From: Maribacter ulvicola
GTDB lineage: Bacteria; Bacteroidota; Bacteroidia; Flavobacteriales; Flavobacteriaceae
Assembly (NCBI RefSeq): GCF_900155985.1
Contig: NZ_FTMA01000001.1
Span: forward strand, 1 to 64,000
DNA: 64,000 nt
Reading direction: 5' to 3'
Part shown: in pieces, positions 34,062-43,531 of the stretch
Numbering within the stretch: the stretch's first letter is position 1
Layout of the letters: the number at the start of each line of letters is the position of its first letter
Notes under the pieces: model-generated
Database searches by the model: none
Told to the model about the DNA's origin: nothing
What the model saw: the letters and a program-made list of their open reading frames with translations, nothing else
Program-made: the position numbers and the translations under genes

Positions 34062-35000
34062 CTAAAAATTATAGACTACTTCTAGTTTATAGTCTTTTAA
34101 CGCAGTTTTAGCTTTTTCAAAATCTTCTGTAAAACCTAAAATATAACCACCTCCACCTGAGCCACAAAGCTTTAGATAGTAATCATTAGTATCTATTCCG
34201 TTTTTCCATAAGGCATGGAATTTTGCAGGAATCATAGGTTTAAAATTATCTAAAACAACGTGTGATAGTTGTTTTAAATTGCCAAACAAAGATTGAATAT
34301 TACCATTTACAAAATCTTCTACACAAGCGTCTGTATGCTTTATGAATTGATTTTTCAGCATTTTACGGAACCCGTCATTTTTCATTTGTTCCATGAAAAT
34401 CTGAACCATAGGTGCAGTTTCTCCAATAATACCACTATCTAATAAAAATACAGCTCCTTTACCTTCTGCATTTTGAGAAGGAATACTGGTAGATTCAATA
34501 CTGTCTTTTGAATTTATAAGAATAGGAAGACTTAAATAGCTATTTAAAGGGTCTAAACCAGATGATTTACCGTGAAAAAACGATTCCATTTTACCGAATA
34601 TCGTTTTAAGTTTTAATAGTTTTTCTCTGGTTAAATTCTCAAGGACCGTTATTTTATCTTGTGCATATTTATCATAAATAGCCGCAACTAAAGCACCACT
34701 ACTACCTACACCATACCCTTGCGGTATAGAACTATCAAAATACATACCCTCTGAAACGTCTGCTTTTAAAAGGTCTAAGTCAAAAGAAACCAAGCTTGGT
34801 TCTTTTGTGGTAAGCTCTTCTAGGTAAATGGCAAATGACCCTAGACTTTCATTAGATTTTGTCGCCTCTTTAGAAACGCTGGCATTAGATTTCAAAGCTC
34901 CCTTATAAAAATTATAGGGTATTGATAATCCTTTGGAATCTTTGATGATACCATACTCTCCGAAGAGAAGAATTTTTGAATAAAAAAGAGGTCCTTTCAT
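34062..35000 (-). CDS. mvk: GHMP kinase, probable mevalonate kinase
   Basis: A 312-residue GHMP-family kinase. The N-terminus reads YSKILLFGEYGIIKDSKGLS, the phosphate loop is GYGVGSSGALVAAIYDKYA (near residue 93), and the C-terminal motif is LKLCGSGGGGYILGF. Between mvaD and ubiA it most likely phosphorylates mevalonate, though phosphomevalonate kinase of the same superfamily is the alternative. It is cytoplasmic. The spacer to mvaD contains two palindromes (35065-35120). Confidence 0.85.
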   Translation of the reverse strand: MKGPLFYSKILLFGEYGIIKDSKGLSIPYNFYKGALKSNASVSKEATKSNESLGSFAIYLEELTTKEPSLVSFDLDLLKADVSEGMYFDSSIPQGYGVGSSGALVAAIYDKYAQDKITVLENLTREKLLKLKTIFGKMESFFHGKSSGLDPLNSYLSLPILINSKDSIESTSIPSQNAEGKGAVFLLDSGIIGETAPMVQIFMEQMKNDGFRKMLKNQFIKHTDACVEDFVNGNIQSLFGNLKQLSHVVLDNFKPMIPAKFHALWKNGIDTNDYYLKLCGSGGGGYILGFTEDFEKAKTALKDYKLEVVYNF

Positions 35001-35064
35001 TTTAAAAACTAAGCTAACATTGAAACTTATATAAATATAGTCAAAGATCTACATAAAGTTGAAC

Positions 35065-35120
35065 GTTTAACCCTAAAAGGTTAAACAAATTACATAAATC
35101 ACTCCTTTATAAACGTTTAT
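35065..35120. repeat. Two palindromes in the mvaD-kinase spacer
   Basis: GTTTAACC at 35065-35072 pairs perfectly with GGTTAAAC at 35079-35086. ATAAACGTTTAT at 35109-35120 is a perfect 12-bp palindrome. No T run follows on the minus strand, so a regulatory or mRNA-processing role within the operon is more likely than termination. Confidence 0.4.
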
Positions 35121-35145
35121 TATAAAGAAATAGTACCTAAATCAC

Positions 35146-36228
35146 CTACAACTTCTTAGCACCCAGACCAATTCGATCACAAATATACTGCCCATTTTGA
35201 CAAAAAGGAACCAACTTCTCTTTTATAAATGGAAAAACGACATCTTTTTCATTTTCAGGGTATAACACATGTACATTGGCTCCTGCATCTAAAGTAAAGC
35301 AAACATGAGTTTTAGATGCCTCCCTAAATTTCCATATCTCATTGATAATAGAAAGCGTATTTGGCTTCATTAATATAAAATACGGATTGCTTGTCATCAT
35401 CATAGCATGCAATGTAAGCGCCTCACTTTCAATTACACGAATAAAAGCATCTAAATCACCTTCTAATAAAACCGATTTCAACTTCTCTAAATTGTTATGT
35501 GCCTGATCAAATCTTTGAGTTGCGAACGGGTGCCCGTACATTAACTCATGACCAACCGTACTACTCACCTGCTTTTCTCCCTTATCTACTAATAATATGG
35601 TATCATGAAAATTATTGAATACATTATGTACTGCATAAGGATATTTGATCCCGAACAGGTTAGAACTTCCTTCAATAGAATTGGTTTCTCCCCATTGCAC
35701 TAAAGGTCCTTCAATACTGCGACAAGCACTACCTGAACCCAAGCGGGCTAAAAACGAGGCTTTTCTTTTGAAATCTTCATCAGAAACAAACTCTGAGAAT
35801 GACCTTTCCATCTGCATAAAACACAATGCCAAAGCAGACATACCACTCGCTGATGATGCTATACCACTACTATGCGGAAAAGAATTTGATGTATTTATAA
35901 CAAAATGATACTCTTTTAGAAACGGGAGATAAGTCTCTATCCTTTTTAGAAATGTACTTATTTTTGGCTTGAACTCTTCCTTTGCCTCGCCTTCAAACAA
36001 AAGATCAAATGAAAACTCATTACTTTTTTGATTCCTTTTTTTATACTGAACACTGGTTTTAGTAACACATGCCGCCAAAGTAAAACTAATAGATGGGTTT
36101 GCAGGAATCTGATTCTCCCTCTTTCCCCAATACTTTACCAAGGCAATATTACTGGGCGAAGCATACGATACCGTACCTTCTTCTTTCAATGTGGTATATG
36201 CTTCTGGAATAAAATCTTTTTCTGACAT
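35146..36228 (-). CDS. mvaD: Diphosphomevalonate decarboxylase
   Basis: A 360-residue GHMP-family enzyme making isopentenyl diphosphate from mevalonate diphosphate with ATP. The ATG at 36228 (MSEKDFIPEAY) is preferred; a Met 14 codons upstream gives an unlikely extension. Motifs are SNIALVKYWGKRE, SFPHSSGIASSASGMSALAL and LGSGSACRSIEGP, and the catalytic Asp is in FTLDAGANVHVLY. It is first in a minus-strand operon with the GHMP kinase, UbiA and RluB-like genes. The mevalonate route is the usual isoprenoid source in Flavobacteriia. Confidence 0.94.
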   Translation of the reverse strand: MSEKDFIPEAYTTLKEEGTVSYASPSNIALVKYWGKRENQIPANPSISFTLAACVTKTSVQYKKRNQKSNEFSFDLLFEGEAKEEFKPKISTFLKRIETYLPFLKEYHFVINTSNSFPHSSGIASSASGMSALALCFMQMERSFSEFVSDEDFKRKASFLARLGSGSACRSIEGPLVQWGETNSIEGSSNLFGIKYPYAVHNVFNNFHDTILLVDKGEKQVSSTVGHELMYGHPFATQRFDQAHNNLEKLKSVLLEGDLDAFIRVIESEALTLHAMMMTSNPYFILMKPNTLSIINEIWKFREASKTHVCFTLDAGANVHVLYPENEKDVVFPFIKEKLVPFCQNGQYICDRIGLGAKKL

Positions 36229-36309
36229 TGAATTTTCAATTTGTGCAAATATAGTTTTTAGGGCAATCAATTAAAATAAATCCTTATTTTAGGGTTAAAC
36301 ACCTAGCAA

Positions 36310-36783
36310 TTGAAAAGAAAGCTTACATATATAATTATTGGTATTTTCATATGCTCTACCATAGGATTTTTAAGCAGTGTAGTTACTCAAAACTCAGTAA
36401 ATGATTGGTATTTGACATTGCACAAGCCAAATTTTAATCCCCCAAACTGGATTTTTGCCCCTGTTTGGACCGTATTATATATTTTGATGGGTGTTTCTGT
36501 TGGTTGGGTGTGGGCTAAAGGTTTTCATCATAAATGGGTAAAAACCGGATTGTATCATTTTGGGCTTCAGCTGCTTTTAAATGCACTTTGGAGTATTATT
36601 TTTTTTGGACTCAAACAACCCTTCTTCGCACTGCTAATTATAATTACTCTAGTAATAGTGCTTTCATTGACCATTAAGTGGTTTAAGGTAGTTAGCAAAT
36701 TTGCTGCTTACTTATTAATCCCTTATTTAATTTGGGTGTGCTTTGCCACAGTTTTAAATTTCAAAATTTGGGAGTTGAATTAA
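36310..36783 (+). CDS. tspO: TspO/MBR family membrane protein
   Basis: A 157-residue protein starting with TTG (36310), with five hydrophobic helices. The family signature is KPNFNPPNWIFAPVWTVLYI (near residue 40), followed by GLQLLLNALWSIIFFGLKQP. TspO proteins bind porphyrins, cholesterol-like ligands and carotenoid intermediates and affect oxidative stress responses. It is divergent from mvaD by 82 bases and convergent with the DUF1697 gene, sharing stop-codon bases TTAA at 36780-36783. Confidence 0.9.
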   Translation: MKRKLTYIIIGIFICSTIGFLSSVVTQNSVNDWYLTLHKPNFNPPNWIFAPVWTVLYILMGVSVGWVWAKGFHHKWVKTGLYHFGLQLLLNALWSIIFFGLKQPFFALLIIITLVIVLSLTIKWFKVVSKFAAYLLIPYLIWVCFATVLNFKIWELN

Positions 36784-37319
36784 CTCCCCATTTCTAACAA
36801 TTTATTCAGTGTCCTATAATTTCTGGTAGTTGCCAAAACCTTTAGCTTTCGCTCAATGAGGTTATTGTTCAATTTTGCTTTACCATACCCAATAGTACAC
36901 TTTAAGTATATACAATTGTCTGAAACCGAAAACTCTTCATTTTCAAAAGATTCGGTTTTAAAGGTATTCAGCATCTCGGTATTAGGAAGGTGAGCAATTA
37001 GAACAAAATAGAGCTGCTTTCTAATGGTTTCATCACTTGTTGCAAACGGATTACCATGTAATACCTCAGCCACTTGATCAATAGTTTTTATAAGTACAGG
37101 TATCTGAAAACCAAATTGCTTTAAAATAGCCTTAGACAATAATTCTTCTAATTTGGAAGTATTGTGAACTGCGCTTTTAAAAACTATATTACCGCTTTGA
37201 ATGTATGTTTCAGCATCTTTCAGATGTATACTTTCACATAATTCTCGCAGTTCAGCCATTGGAATTTTATTTTTTCCGCTGACATTTATCCCTCTTAAGA
37301 ATGCAATGTATGTTAGCAT
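36780..37319 (-). CDS. DUF1697 family protein
   Basis: A 179-residue cytoplasmic protein of DUF1697. The N-terminal TYIAFLRGINVSGKNKIPMA and the following YIQSGNIVFKS are diagnostic, and the C-terminal ATTRNYRTLNKLLEM is also typical. The function of the family is unknown. It lies one base after the YhiN-type flavoprotein gene in the same direction, and so probably belongs to a GDPD-YhiN-DUF1697 transcription unit. Confidence 0.9.
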   Translation of the reverse strand: MLTYIAFLRGINVSGKNKIPMAELRELCESIHLKDAETYIQSGNIVFKSAVHNTSKLEELLSKAILKQFGFQIPVLIKTIDQVAEVLHGNPFATSDETIRKQLYFVLIAHLPNTEMLNTFKTESFENEEFSVSDNCIYLKCTIGYGKAKLNNNLIERKLKVLATTRNYRTLNKLLEMGS

Positions 37320-37320
37320 T

Positions 37321-38601
37321 TTAATACGTGTTTGCGTTCAACTCGTCTACCACTCCGTTGGCAGCAATATAACCACCTGTCCAGGCATTTTGAAAATTGA
37401 ATCCGCCCGTTATGGCATCTACATTTATAATCTCACCTGCAAAATACAGGTTAGGTAGCATTTTGCTTTGGTAAGTTTTAAAGTTGATTTCTTTTAAATC
37501 TACACCACCGGCAGTTACAAACTCCTCTTTAAAAGTACTTTTTCCATTTACTTGAAAAATACCCGCAGTTAATTGCTCTGCCAAAGATGTTAATTGTGGT
37601 TTTGATACTTCTGGCCATGTTATTGTATCATCTATACCAGCTGCTTTTACCAAATTTGCCCATAAACGTTTTGGAATATCCAACACCTTGGTTCTTAGAA
37701 CAGTTTTCTTTTCAACTTGCTTTACCTTTAAAAACAACTCCAATAATCCGTTTTGGTGATAATCCGGAACCCAATTCACTTGAATTTTAAATTGATAGTT
37801 ATAGGCTTCTAGGCTTCTTGCTCCCCATGCAGAGAGCTTTAAAATAGCTGGTCCGCTCATTCCCCAATGCGTAACCAACAGTGGCCCTTCCGAAAACAAA
37901 CCCGAAACATCTGATTTTGTTTTTGAAGATTTTTTACCAAAATTCTTTTTCGGTATTACCTTTACCTCGGCATGTGTAGCTACACCCGGTATTTCAGAAA
38001 TACGCTCATCTTTTATATTGAACGTAAATAAGGATGGTACTGGCGAAACAATGGTATGTCCTAGTTCTTCAATATATTTCCACATTTTAGGATTGCTTCC
38101 AGTGGCCAAAATGAGTTTTTTGCAGTACATAAAACTCTCGCCTACGGCAACCTTCCACTTTTTTATTCCTTCTTCATCAATTTGCTCAATTCCCGCTACA
38201 GCACAAAGTGTCTTTATCTGAATTCCCAATCTATCTGCCTCTGAAATAAAACAATCTATTATGGTCTGAGAAGAATTACTAACAGGGAACATTCTGCCAT
38301 CTTCCTCTATTTTTAAAGCAACACCACGTTCTTCAAAAAAACCCACGGTATCACCACTTGCATAGGTATGAAATGGACCTAAAAGTTCTTTTTCTCCTCT
38401 TGGATAGTTCTTGCTTAAATCTGCAGGGTTAAATTCTGCGTGGGTAACATTACAACGTCCTCCTCCAGATATTTTTACCTTGTTAAGCACATCTTTTCCT
38501 CGTTCTAAAATTGCAATCTTTGTGTTTGGTCTCTTCTCTGCTATATGTATTGCGGCATAGAAACCCGCTGCACCGCCACCAATTACTAAAACGTCATACA
38601 T
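37321..38601 (-). CDS. YhiN/HI0933-family flavoprotein
   Basis: A 426-residue FAD-dependent oxidoreductase. The N-terminal dinucleotide motif VLVIGGGAAGFYAAIHIA is followed by the HI0933 signature KVKISGGGRCNVTHA (near residue 43). The C-terminal FAGEIINVDAITGGFNFQNA with GGYIA closes the FAD site. Family members include BaiN-type reductases, but substrates are mostly unknown. The start codon overlaps the stop of the glycerophosphodiesterase gene by one base (TAATG), showing translational coupling. Confidence 0.9.
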   Translation of the reverse strand: MYDVLVIGGGAAGFYAAIHIAEKRPNTKIAILERGKDVLNKVKISGGGRCNVTHAEFNPADLSKNYPRGEKELLGPFHTYASGDTVGFFEERGVALKIEEDGRMFPVSNSSQTIIDCFISEADRLGIQIKTLCAVAGIEQIDEEGIKKWKVAVGESFMYCKKLILATGSNPKMWKYIEELGHTIVSPVPSLFTFNIKDERISEIPGVATHAEVKVIPKKNFGKKSSKTKSDVSGLFSEGPLLVTHWGMSGPAILKLSAWGARSLEAYNYQFKIQVNWVPDYHQNGLLELFLKVKQVEKKTVLRTKVLDIPKRLWANLVKAAGIDDTITWPEVSKPQLTSLAEQLTAGIFQVNGKSTFKEEFVTAGGVDLKEINFKTYQSKMLPNLYFAGEIINVDAITGGFNFQNAWTGGYIAANGVVDELNANTY

Positions 38602-39347
38602 TAGTTTACCCGTTCAGGAAAGTTTGTAATAATACCATCTACAGAAATACGTTTCATAGCTTCTATATCTGCAGGTTCATTAACCGTCCATGTATATATT
38701 TTAAATCCCGCATCTTTAATCGCATTTGCCTTCTCTACATCTAGGTTTTTAAAATACGGATTAATGGCTACGGCATTCAATTCTTTGGCTACAGGTATAG
38801 CATCAACAGGATTTTTATCTGTTAACACTGCAATAGCCACATTTGGGTTATGCTTGCGCATTTCCTTAAGCTCGTCCCAATTAAAGCTAGAAATGATAAA
38901 GTTTTCTGGTGACCAGTTTCTTTGTTCGATATAGTAATTCATGATATGATTTACCTTATCTGCTGTTCCGGCACCTTTCAACTCTATGTTTAGGGCTACT
39001 TTATTATCAATTAATTTTAAGACATCTTGTAGCATCGGTATTTTATGACCACCTTCAACAATGACCTTCATTAAATCAACTATGTAATAACCTTCAATAT
39101 TACCGGGTGCATTGGTTAATCTATCAAGTGTATCATCATGGAAAACAACAATCTCACCACTCTTAATTTTAAAAACATCGACCTCTATCATATCTACACC
39201 AAGATCCATTGCCTTCTGTATAGACGGCAAGGTGTTTTCAGTTTCATGCCCCATAGCTCCTCTATGACCAATTACTAAGGGTTCTTCTTTCATATGACAA
39301 GATGCTAGGGTGAGACAAATAATGACTAAGGTAATTCTGCTAAACAT
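38601..39347 (-). CDS. Glycerophosphodiester phosphodiesterase lipoprotein
   Basis: A 248-residue enzyme with lipobox LASC (Cys17). The GDPD domain has VIGHRGAMGHETENTLPS (catalytic His-Arg and metal Glu), MIEVDVFKIKSGEIVVFHDD (Glu-x-Asp and second His) and the C-terminal YTWTVNEPADI. It hydrolyses glycerophosphodiesters to glycerol-3-phosphate and an alcohol, probably in the periplasm. The next upstream gene is the GH13 amylase with a 3-base gap, so it may be read through from the LacI-controlled unit. Confidence 0.92.
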   Translation of the reverse strand: MFSRITLVIICLTLASCHMKEEPLVIGHRGAMGHETENTLPSIQKAMDLGVDMIEVDVFKIKSGEIVVFHDDTLDRLTNAPGNIEGYYIVDLMKVIVEGGHKIPMLQDVLKLIDNKVALNIELKGAGTADKVNHIMNYYIEQRNWSPENFIISSFNWDELKEMRKHNPNVAIAVLTDKNPVDAIPVAKELNAVAINPYFKNLDVEKANAIKDAGFKIYTWTVNEPADIEAMKRISVDGIITNFPERVN

Positions 39348-39350
39348 AGG

Positions 39351-41126
39351 CTATATATTTAATTCAAAAATAAAGGATTCTAAAGGATTTAAGGTGATGG
39401 CAATATGACCTTCTCCGTTTACTACCCTCAAAGTAGCATCATGACCATATAGCGCATCATTCAATAAATAACTACCATCTTTTAATTTCCACAAATTCAC
39501 TAAATCTACCGGTATTTTTAAATCGAATGAAAAGTGGTCGTTGACATCAAAATTTGAAACTATAATCAGTTTTTGATGCTCGGACCAGCGAACGTATGAC
39601 AACACCCGGTGATTGTAATTTTCAGTAATTTCTTTATTATAAAAATGAATCTCCCTATAAGCCCCCATTAAAGCTTCACTACTAATGGTGAAATTCAACA
39701 ATCGCTTATAGAAATCTCGTAAAGATGCTTCTTCTTGGGTAGATTGACCGCCATCGAATTTTTTGTCATTTACCCATCTTTGGTGATGGGGAACACCTAT
39801 ATAATCGAAAATGGACGTTCTTGACGGACTCCCAAATCCTGCATGTTCTGCAGCAGGCTCACCTACTTCTTGCCCAAAATATATCATGGTCGGTGATGTA
39901 CTGATCGTAGCAGAAACCACCATTGCAGGCCTACCAATCTCGGCATTGCCTACAAACTCCGGACTGGCAATACGCTGCTCATCATGATTCTCTAAAAAGT
40001 GAAGCATGTTATGCTCAATATCTTTTAAATTATTCTGGACAACCGGCAAATGATCAGACCAACCATAGCCTTTCATAATATGCTTTATACCATCATAAAA
40101 ATCTACCTTATCATATAAATAATCCATTTTACCTTTATGGATATAGGTTCTATATAAATCTGGATTATACACTTCTGCCATGATAAAAGCATTGGGGTTT
40201 TTCATTTTGATGGATGAATTCATAAAGCTCCAGAACTCTACAGGAACCATTTCTGCCATATCATATCTAAAACCGTCAACCCCCATTGCCAACCAATACA
40301 AGGCAATATCCCTGAATTTACGCCAAGAACTAGGCACCACTCTTTTTTTCCAAAAATTAAAATGCTCTTTGTAATCTTTATCACCAAAATCATTTGGTAG
40401 CATATCAAAATCTAACCTACCATCTGGTCTTACCCCGTAATTTATTCTAACGGTTTCATACCAATCATTCATATCTGGTTGCGGGCTACGAGAACCATTA
40501 CCGGTCCACTTTGCAGGAATCTCTTTTAATTCAGCATATGAAAAATCTGGAACATCCCCACCTAACGGAACATAACCATGTCGCCATATTGGAGTTTGAA
40601 ATTCCGTTCCCGGGATGTAATAAAAATTATTATCTTTTTGATATTCTACTGAAGTATCATCGCCATACCCAAAATCAGAAACACCCTTTGGGTTTGTCTT
40701 ACCTTCATACTTTCTAGCTACATGATTAGGTACAATATCTATAAGTACCTTCATACCCGCTTCATGCGTGCGATCAATCAACGATTTGAATTCCTTTAAC
40801 CTTTTTGAAGGGTCTTTAGCCAAATCTGGGTTAACATTGTAATAATCCTTAACCGCATATGGCGATCCCGCCCTACCTTTAACCACTGCCGGATCATCAT
40901 TAGAAATACCAATTTCAGTATAATCATTGATAACCGCATGATGCGGAATACCGGTAAACCAAATATGGGTAATACCCAAATCTTTAATTTCTGCGAGTGC
41001 CTTTTTATTAAAATCGGCAAATTTACCTACTCCGTTTTCCTCAATAGTGCCCCACGGCTTGTTATTAGTATTCGTATTACCAAAAAGCCTGGTAAAAACA
41101 TGATAAATTACAATCTTACTATTCAT
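39351..41126 (-). CDS. GH13 alpha-amylase family enzyme, cytoplasmic
   Basis: A 591-residue GH13 glucan hydrolase without a signal peptide, so it acts in the cytoplasm. Conserved regions are VLIDIVPNHVARKYEG, GFRYDMAEM with nucleophile Asp289, IMAEVYN with acid/base Glu318 and FLENHDEQR with Asp382. A C-terminal beta domain follows from about 500. Substrates are probably short maltodextrins; cyclodextrinase/neopullulanase-like action is possible. It lies 45 bases after the GH65 phosphorylase gene in the lacI-pgmB-GH65 unit. Confidence 0.92.
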   Translation of the reverse strand: MNSKIVIYHVFTRLFGNTNTNNKPWGTIEENGVGKFADFNKKALAEIKDLGITHIWFTGIPHHAVINDYTEIGISNDDPAVVKGRAGSPYAVKDYYNVNPDLAKDPSKRLKEFKSLIDRTHEAGMKVLIDIVPNHVARKYEGKTNPKGVSDFGYGDDTSVEYQKDNNFYYIPGTEFQTPIWRHGYVPLGGDVPDFSYAELKEIPAKWTGNGSRSPQPDMNDWYETVRINYGVRPDGRLDFDMLPNDFGDKDYKEHFNFWKKRVVPSSWRKFRDIALYWLAMGVDGFRYDMAEMVPVEFWSFMNSSIKMKNPNAFIMAEVYNPDLYRTYIHKGKMDYLYDKVDFYDGIKHIMKGYGWSDHLPVVQNNLKDIEHNMLHFLENHDEQRIASPEFVGNAEIGRPAMVVSATISTSPTMIYFGQEVGEPAAEHAGFGSPSRTSIFDYIGVPHHQRWVNDKKFDGGQSTQEEASLRDFYKRLLNFTISSEALMGAYREIHFYNKEITENYNHRVLSYVRWSEHQKLIIVSNFDVNDHFSFDLKIPVDLVNLWKLKDGSYLLNDALYGHDATLRVVNGEGHIAITLNPLESFIFELNI

Positions 41127-41171
41127 GAGGCAATCAGATTTTAAACTTTAAAGTACTAAACTAAAGACTTA

Positions 41172-43475
41172 TTACACAGTAGTCAATTCATCTGGTAATA
41201 AAGCTACTTTCTTTCCATTTACTCGAATGGTCACTTCTTCGGTTCCTTTCAAATGAAAAGTAGTCTCCTTGGCAGTGACATTTACTTTAATAATTCTATT
41301 TCTAAAATTGACCTTAAATGAATATGCCTTCCACTGATTTGGTATTTGAGGCTTGAACGATAATTTATCATTAACAACTCGCATGCCACCAAAGCCTTCA
41401 ACAATACTCATCCAAGTACCGGCCATAGATGTAATATGCAAACCTTCTTCTACCTCTTTATTATAATCATCTAAATCTAATCTAGATGTTCTTAAGTAAA
41501 AATTATAAGCCTGTTCCATTCTACCCAATTTAGCCGCCTGAATACTATGCACGCATGGCGACAATGAGGATTCATGAACGGTGAAAGGTTCGTAAAAATC
41601 GAAATGCTTTTCTAAATCTTCCGTAGAGAAATCTTCTTCAAAAAAGTAAAAGCCCTGCAGAACATCAGCTTGTTTTATATACGGAGATCTTAAAATTCTA
41701 TCCCAACTCCATTTTTGGTTAATTGGTCTTTCTGACTTTGGCAGTTCATCTACCCGTACCAAATCTTTATCTAAAAAGCCATCTTGCTGTAAGAACACCC
41801 CATGTTCTTTGGAATATGGAAAGTACATTTTATTGGCTACTTTCTTCCATTTATCACACTCCCTATCCGTAAGTTTTGTTTTACCTATTATTCTATGATA
41901 ATCATCTGGATATCCGTTTTTAACCTTATCTAATTGCGTTAGCGTATAATTAATACACCATTTCGCCAAATAGTTGGTATACCAGTTGTTGTTGACATTA
42001 TTCTCATATTCATTAGGTCCCGTAACCCCAAGCATTACATATTTGTTCTTATCCTTGGATAAGTTTACACGCTGATGCCAAAATCTAGAAATACCAATAA
42101 GCACCTCTAACCCCATTTCTGGTATGTAGCTATAATCACCTGTGTACCTAAAGTAATTGTGAATTGCAAAAGCAATGGCTCCGTTTCTATGAATCTCTTC
42201 AAAGGTGATTTCCCACTCGTTATGGCACTCTTCACCATTCATGGTTACCATGGGGTACAATGCCGCACCATTAGAAAATCCTAATTTCTTTGCGTTTTCT
42301 ATAGCCTTTTCCAAATGGTTGTATCGATATTTCAACAACTTTCTAGCTACCTTATCATCCTTGGTAGCCATGTAAAAGGGTATACAATATGCTTCGGTAT
42401 CCCAATAGGTACTACCACCATACTTTTCACCGGTAAAACCTTTAGGACCAATATTTAGTCTAGAGTCTGTTCCTAAATAGGTCTGGTTTAATTGGAAAAT
42501 ATTAAAACGAATACCTTGTTGCGCCTTTGTATCGCCTTCAATAACAATATCGCTCATTTCCCATATAGCAGCCCAAGCATCTTTTTGTTTTTGCATTAAT
42601 CCATCAAAACCAATAGCACTAACTTCACTTAAGCTATTTTTGGCAACCTGTACCAATTCTTCATTTGGGTGATTTCTTGAAACTACATAACCACCAAACT
42701 TCGTTAAGGTAATAGAAGTATTGGCTTTAACGTTTTGCTCAAATTTTAAAGACACAAAATTATCTGTCTTTTCTAAAGGCACACCCGTTACTTCATGGCC
42801 ATCATACTCCAAAGAGGCCTGCATAAACGTACAGGTCTTAAATTCAGTTTTCATGGTATGCGCCTCTATAAAGGCACGATTATCATCAGCATTAACCTTT
42901 GTGGTGTTCCAGAATTTATCATCCCAGTTGCTATCCTCATTGGTTATACCACTATCCAAATAAGGCTCAAATACTACAGAAGCATCTGAATTTAAAACCT
43001 TTACAGAATATGAAATGGCACCTACGGCATCAATATCTAAACTTAAAAATCGTTTTACTACTACATCGATTTCAACATTGTTTGCCGATACCGCTTGAAA
43101 GCTACGGGTATAAATACCCTCTTGCATATTCAACTCCCTTCTAAATTTGGATACTTTTTTACACGTAGCTAAATCGAATTCTTCTTCATTTAAATAAATC
43201 TTGATTCCAATCCAATTTGGAGCGTTCAACACCTTTGCGAAATACTCTGGATATCCATTTTTCCACCAACCCACACGGGTTTTATCCGGATAGTAAACAC
43301 CCGCAATATAACTACCTTGAAAAGTCTCTCCTGTATAGGTTTCCTCAAAATTGGCTCTTTGCCCCATGGCACCGTTACCAATACTAAAAATACTTTCAGA
43401 AGATTTCATGTTTTCACTGTCAAAGCCTTCTTCAATAATGGACCAGTTATCTGGTTTTATATAATCTTGATTCAT
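41172..43475 (-). CDS. GH65 disaccharide phosphorylase, probable maltose phosphorylase
   Basis: A 767-residue inverting phosphorylase. The N-terminal beta-sandwich has FSIGNGAMGQRANFEETY. The (alpha/alpha)6 catalytic domain has YWDTEAYCIPFY and CHNEWEITFEEIHRNGA, with Glu420 at the position proposed as general acid in maltose phosphorylases, and the phosphate-site region HITSMAGTW. It would split maltose with phosphate into glucose and beta-glucose-1-phosphate. Trehalose, kojibiose and nigerose phosphorylases share the fold, but the GH13 and SusCD context favours maltose. The pgmB partner lies 56 bases upstream. Confidence 0.92.
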   Translation of the reverse strand: MNQDYIKPDNWSIIEEGFDSENMKSSESIFSIGNGAMGQRANFEETYTGETFQGSYIAGVYYPDKTRVGWWKNGYPEYFAKVLNAPNWIGIKIYLNEEEFDLATCKKVSKFRRELNMQEGIYTRSFQAVSANNVEIDVVVKRFLSLDIDAVGAISYSVKVLNSDASVVFEPYLDSGITNEDSNWDDKFWNTTKVNADDNRAFIEAHTMKTEFKTCTFMQASLEYDGHEVTGVPLEKTDNFVSLKFEQNVKANTSITLTKFGGYVVSRNHPNEELVQVAKNSLSEVSAIGFDGLMQKQKDAWAAIWEMSDIVIEGDTKAQQGIRFNIFQLNQTYLGTDSRLNIGPKGFTGEKYGGSTYWDTEAYCIPFYMATKDDKVARKLLKYRYNHLEKAIENAKKLGFSNGAALYPMVTMNGEECHNEWEITFEEIHRNGAIAFAIHNYFRYTGDYSYIPEMGLEVLIGISRFWHQRVNLSKDKNKYVMLGVTGPNEYENNVNNNWYTNYLAKWCINYTLTQLDKVKNGYPDDYHRIIGKTKLTDRECDKWKKVANKMYFPYSKEHGVFLQQDGFLDKDLVRVDELPKSERPINQKWSWDRILRSPYIKQADVLQGFYFFEEDFSTEDLEKHFDFYEPFTVHESSLSPCVHSIQAAKLGRMEQAYNFYLRTSRLDLDDYNKEVEEGLHITSMAGTWMSIVEGFGGMRVVNDKLSFKPQIPNQWKAYSFKVNFRNRIIKVNVTAKETTFHLKGTEEVTIRVNGKKVALLPDELTTV

Positions 43476-43531
43476 TAATTTAATATTGAGTTGAAATCAA
43501 AAATAGAATAAGAATAAATAGGTATCCTTAT

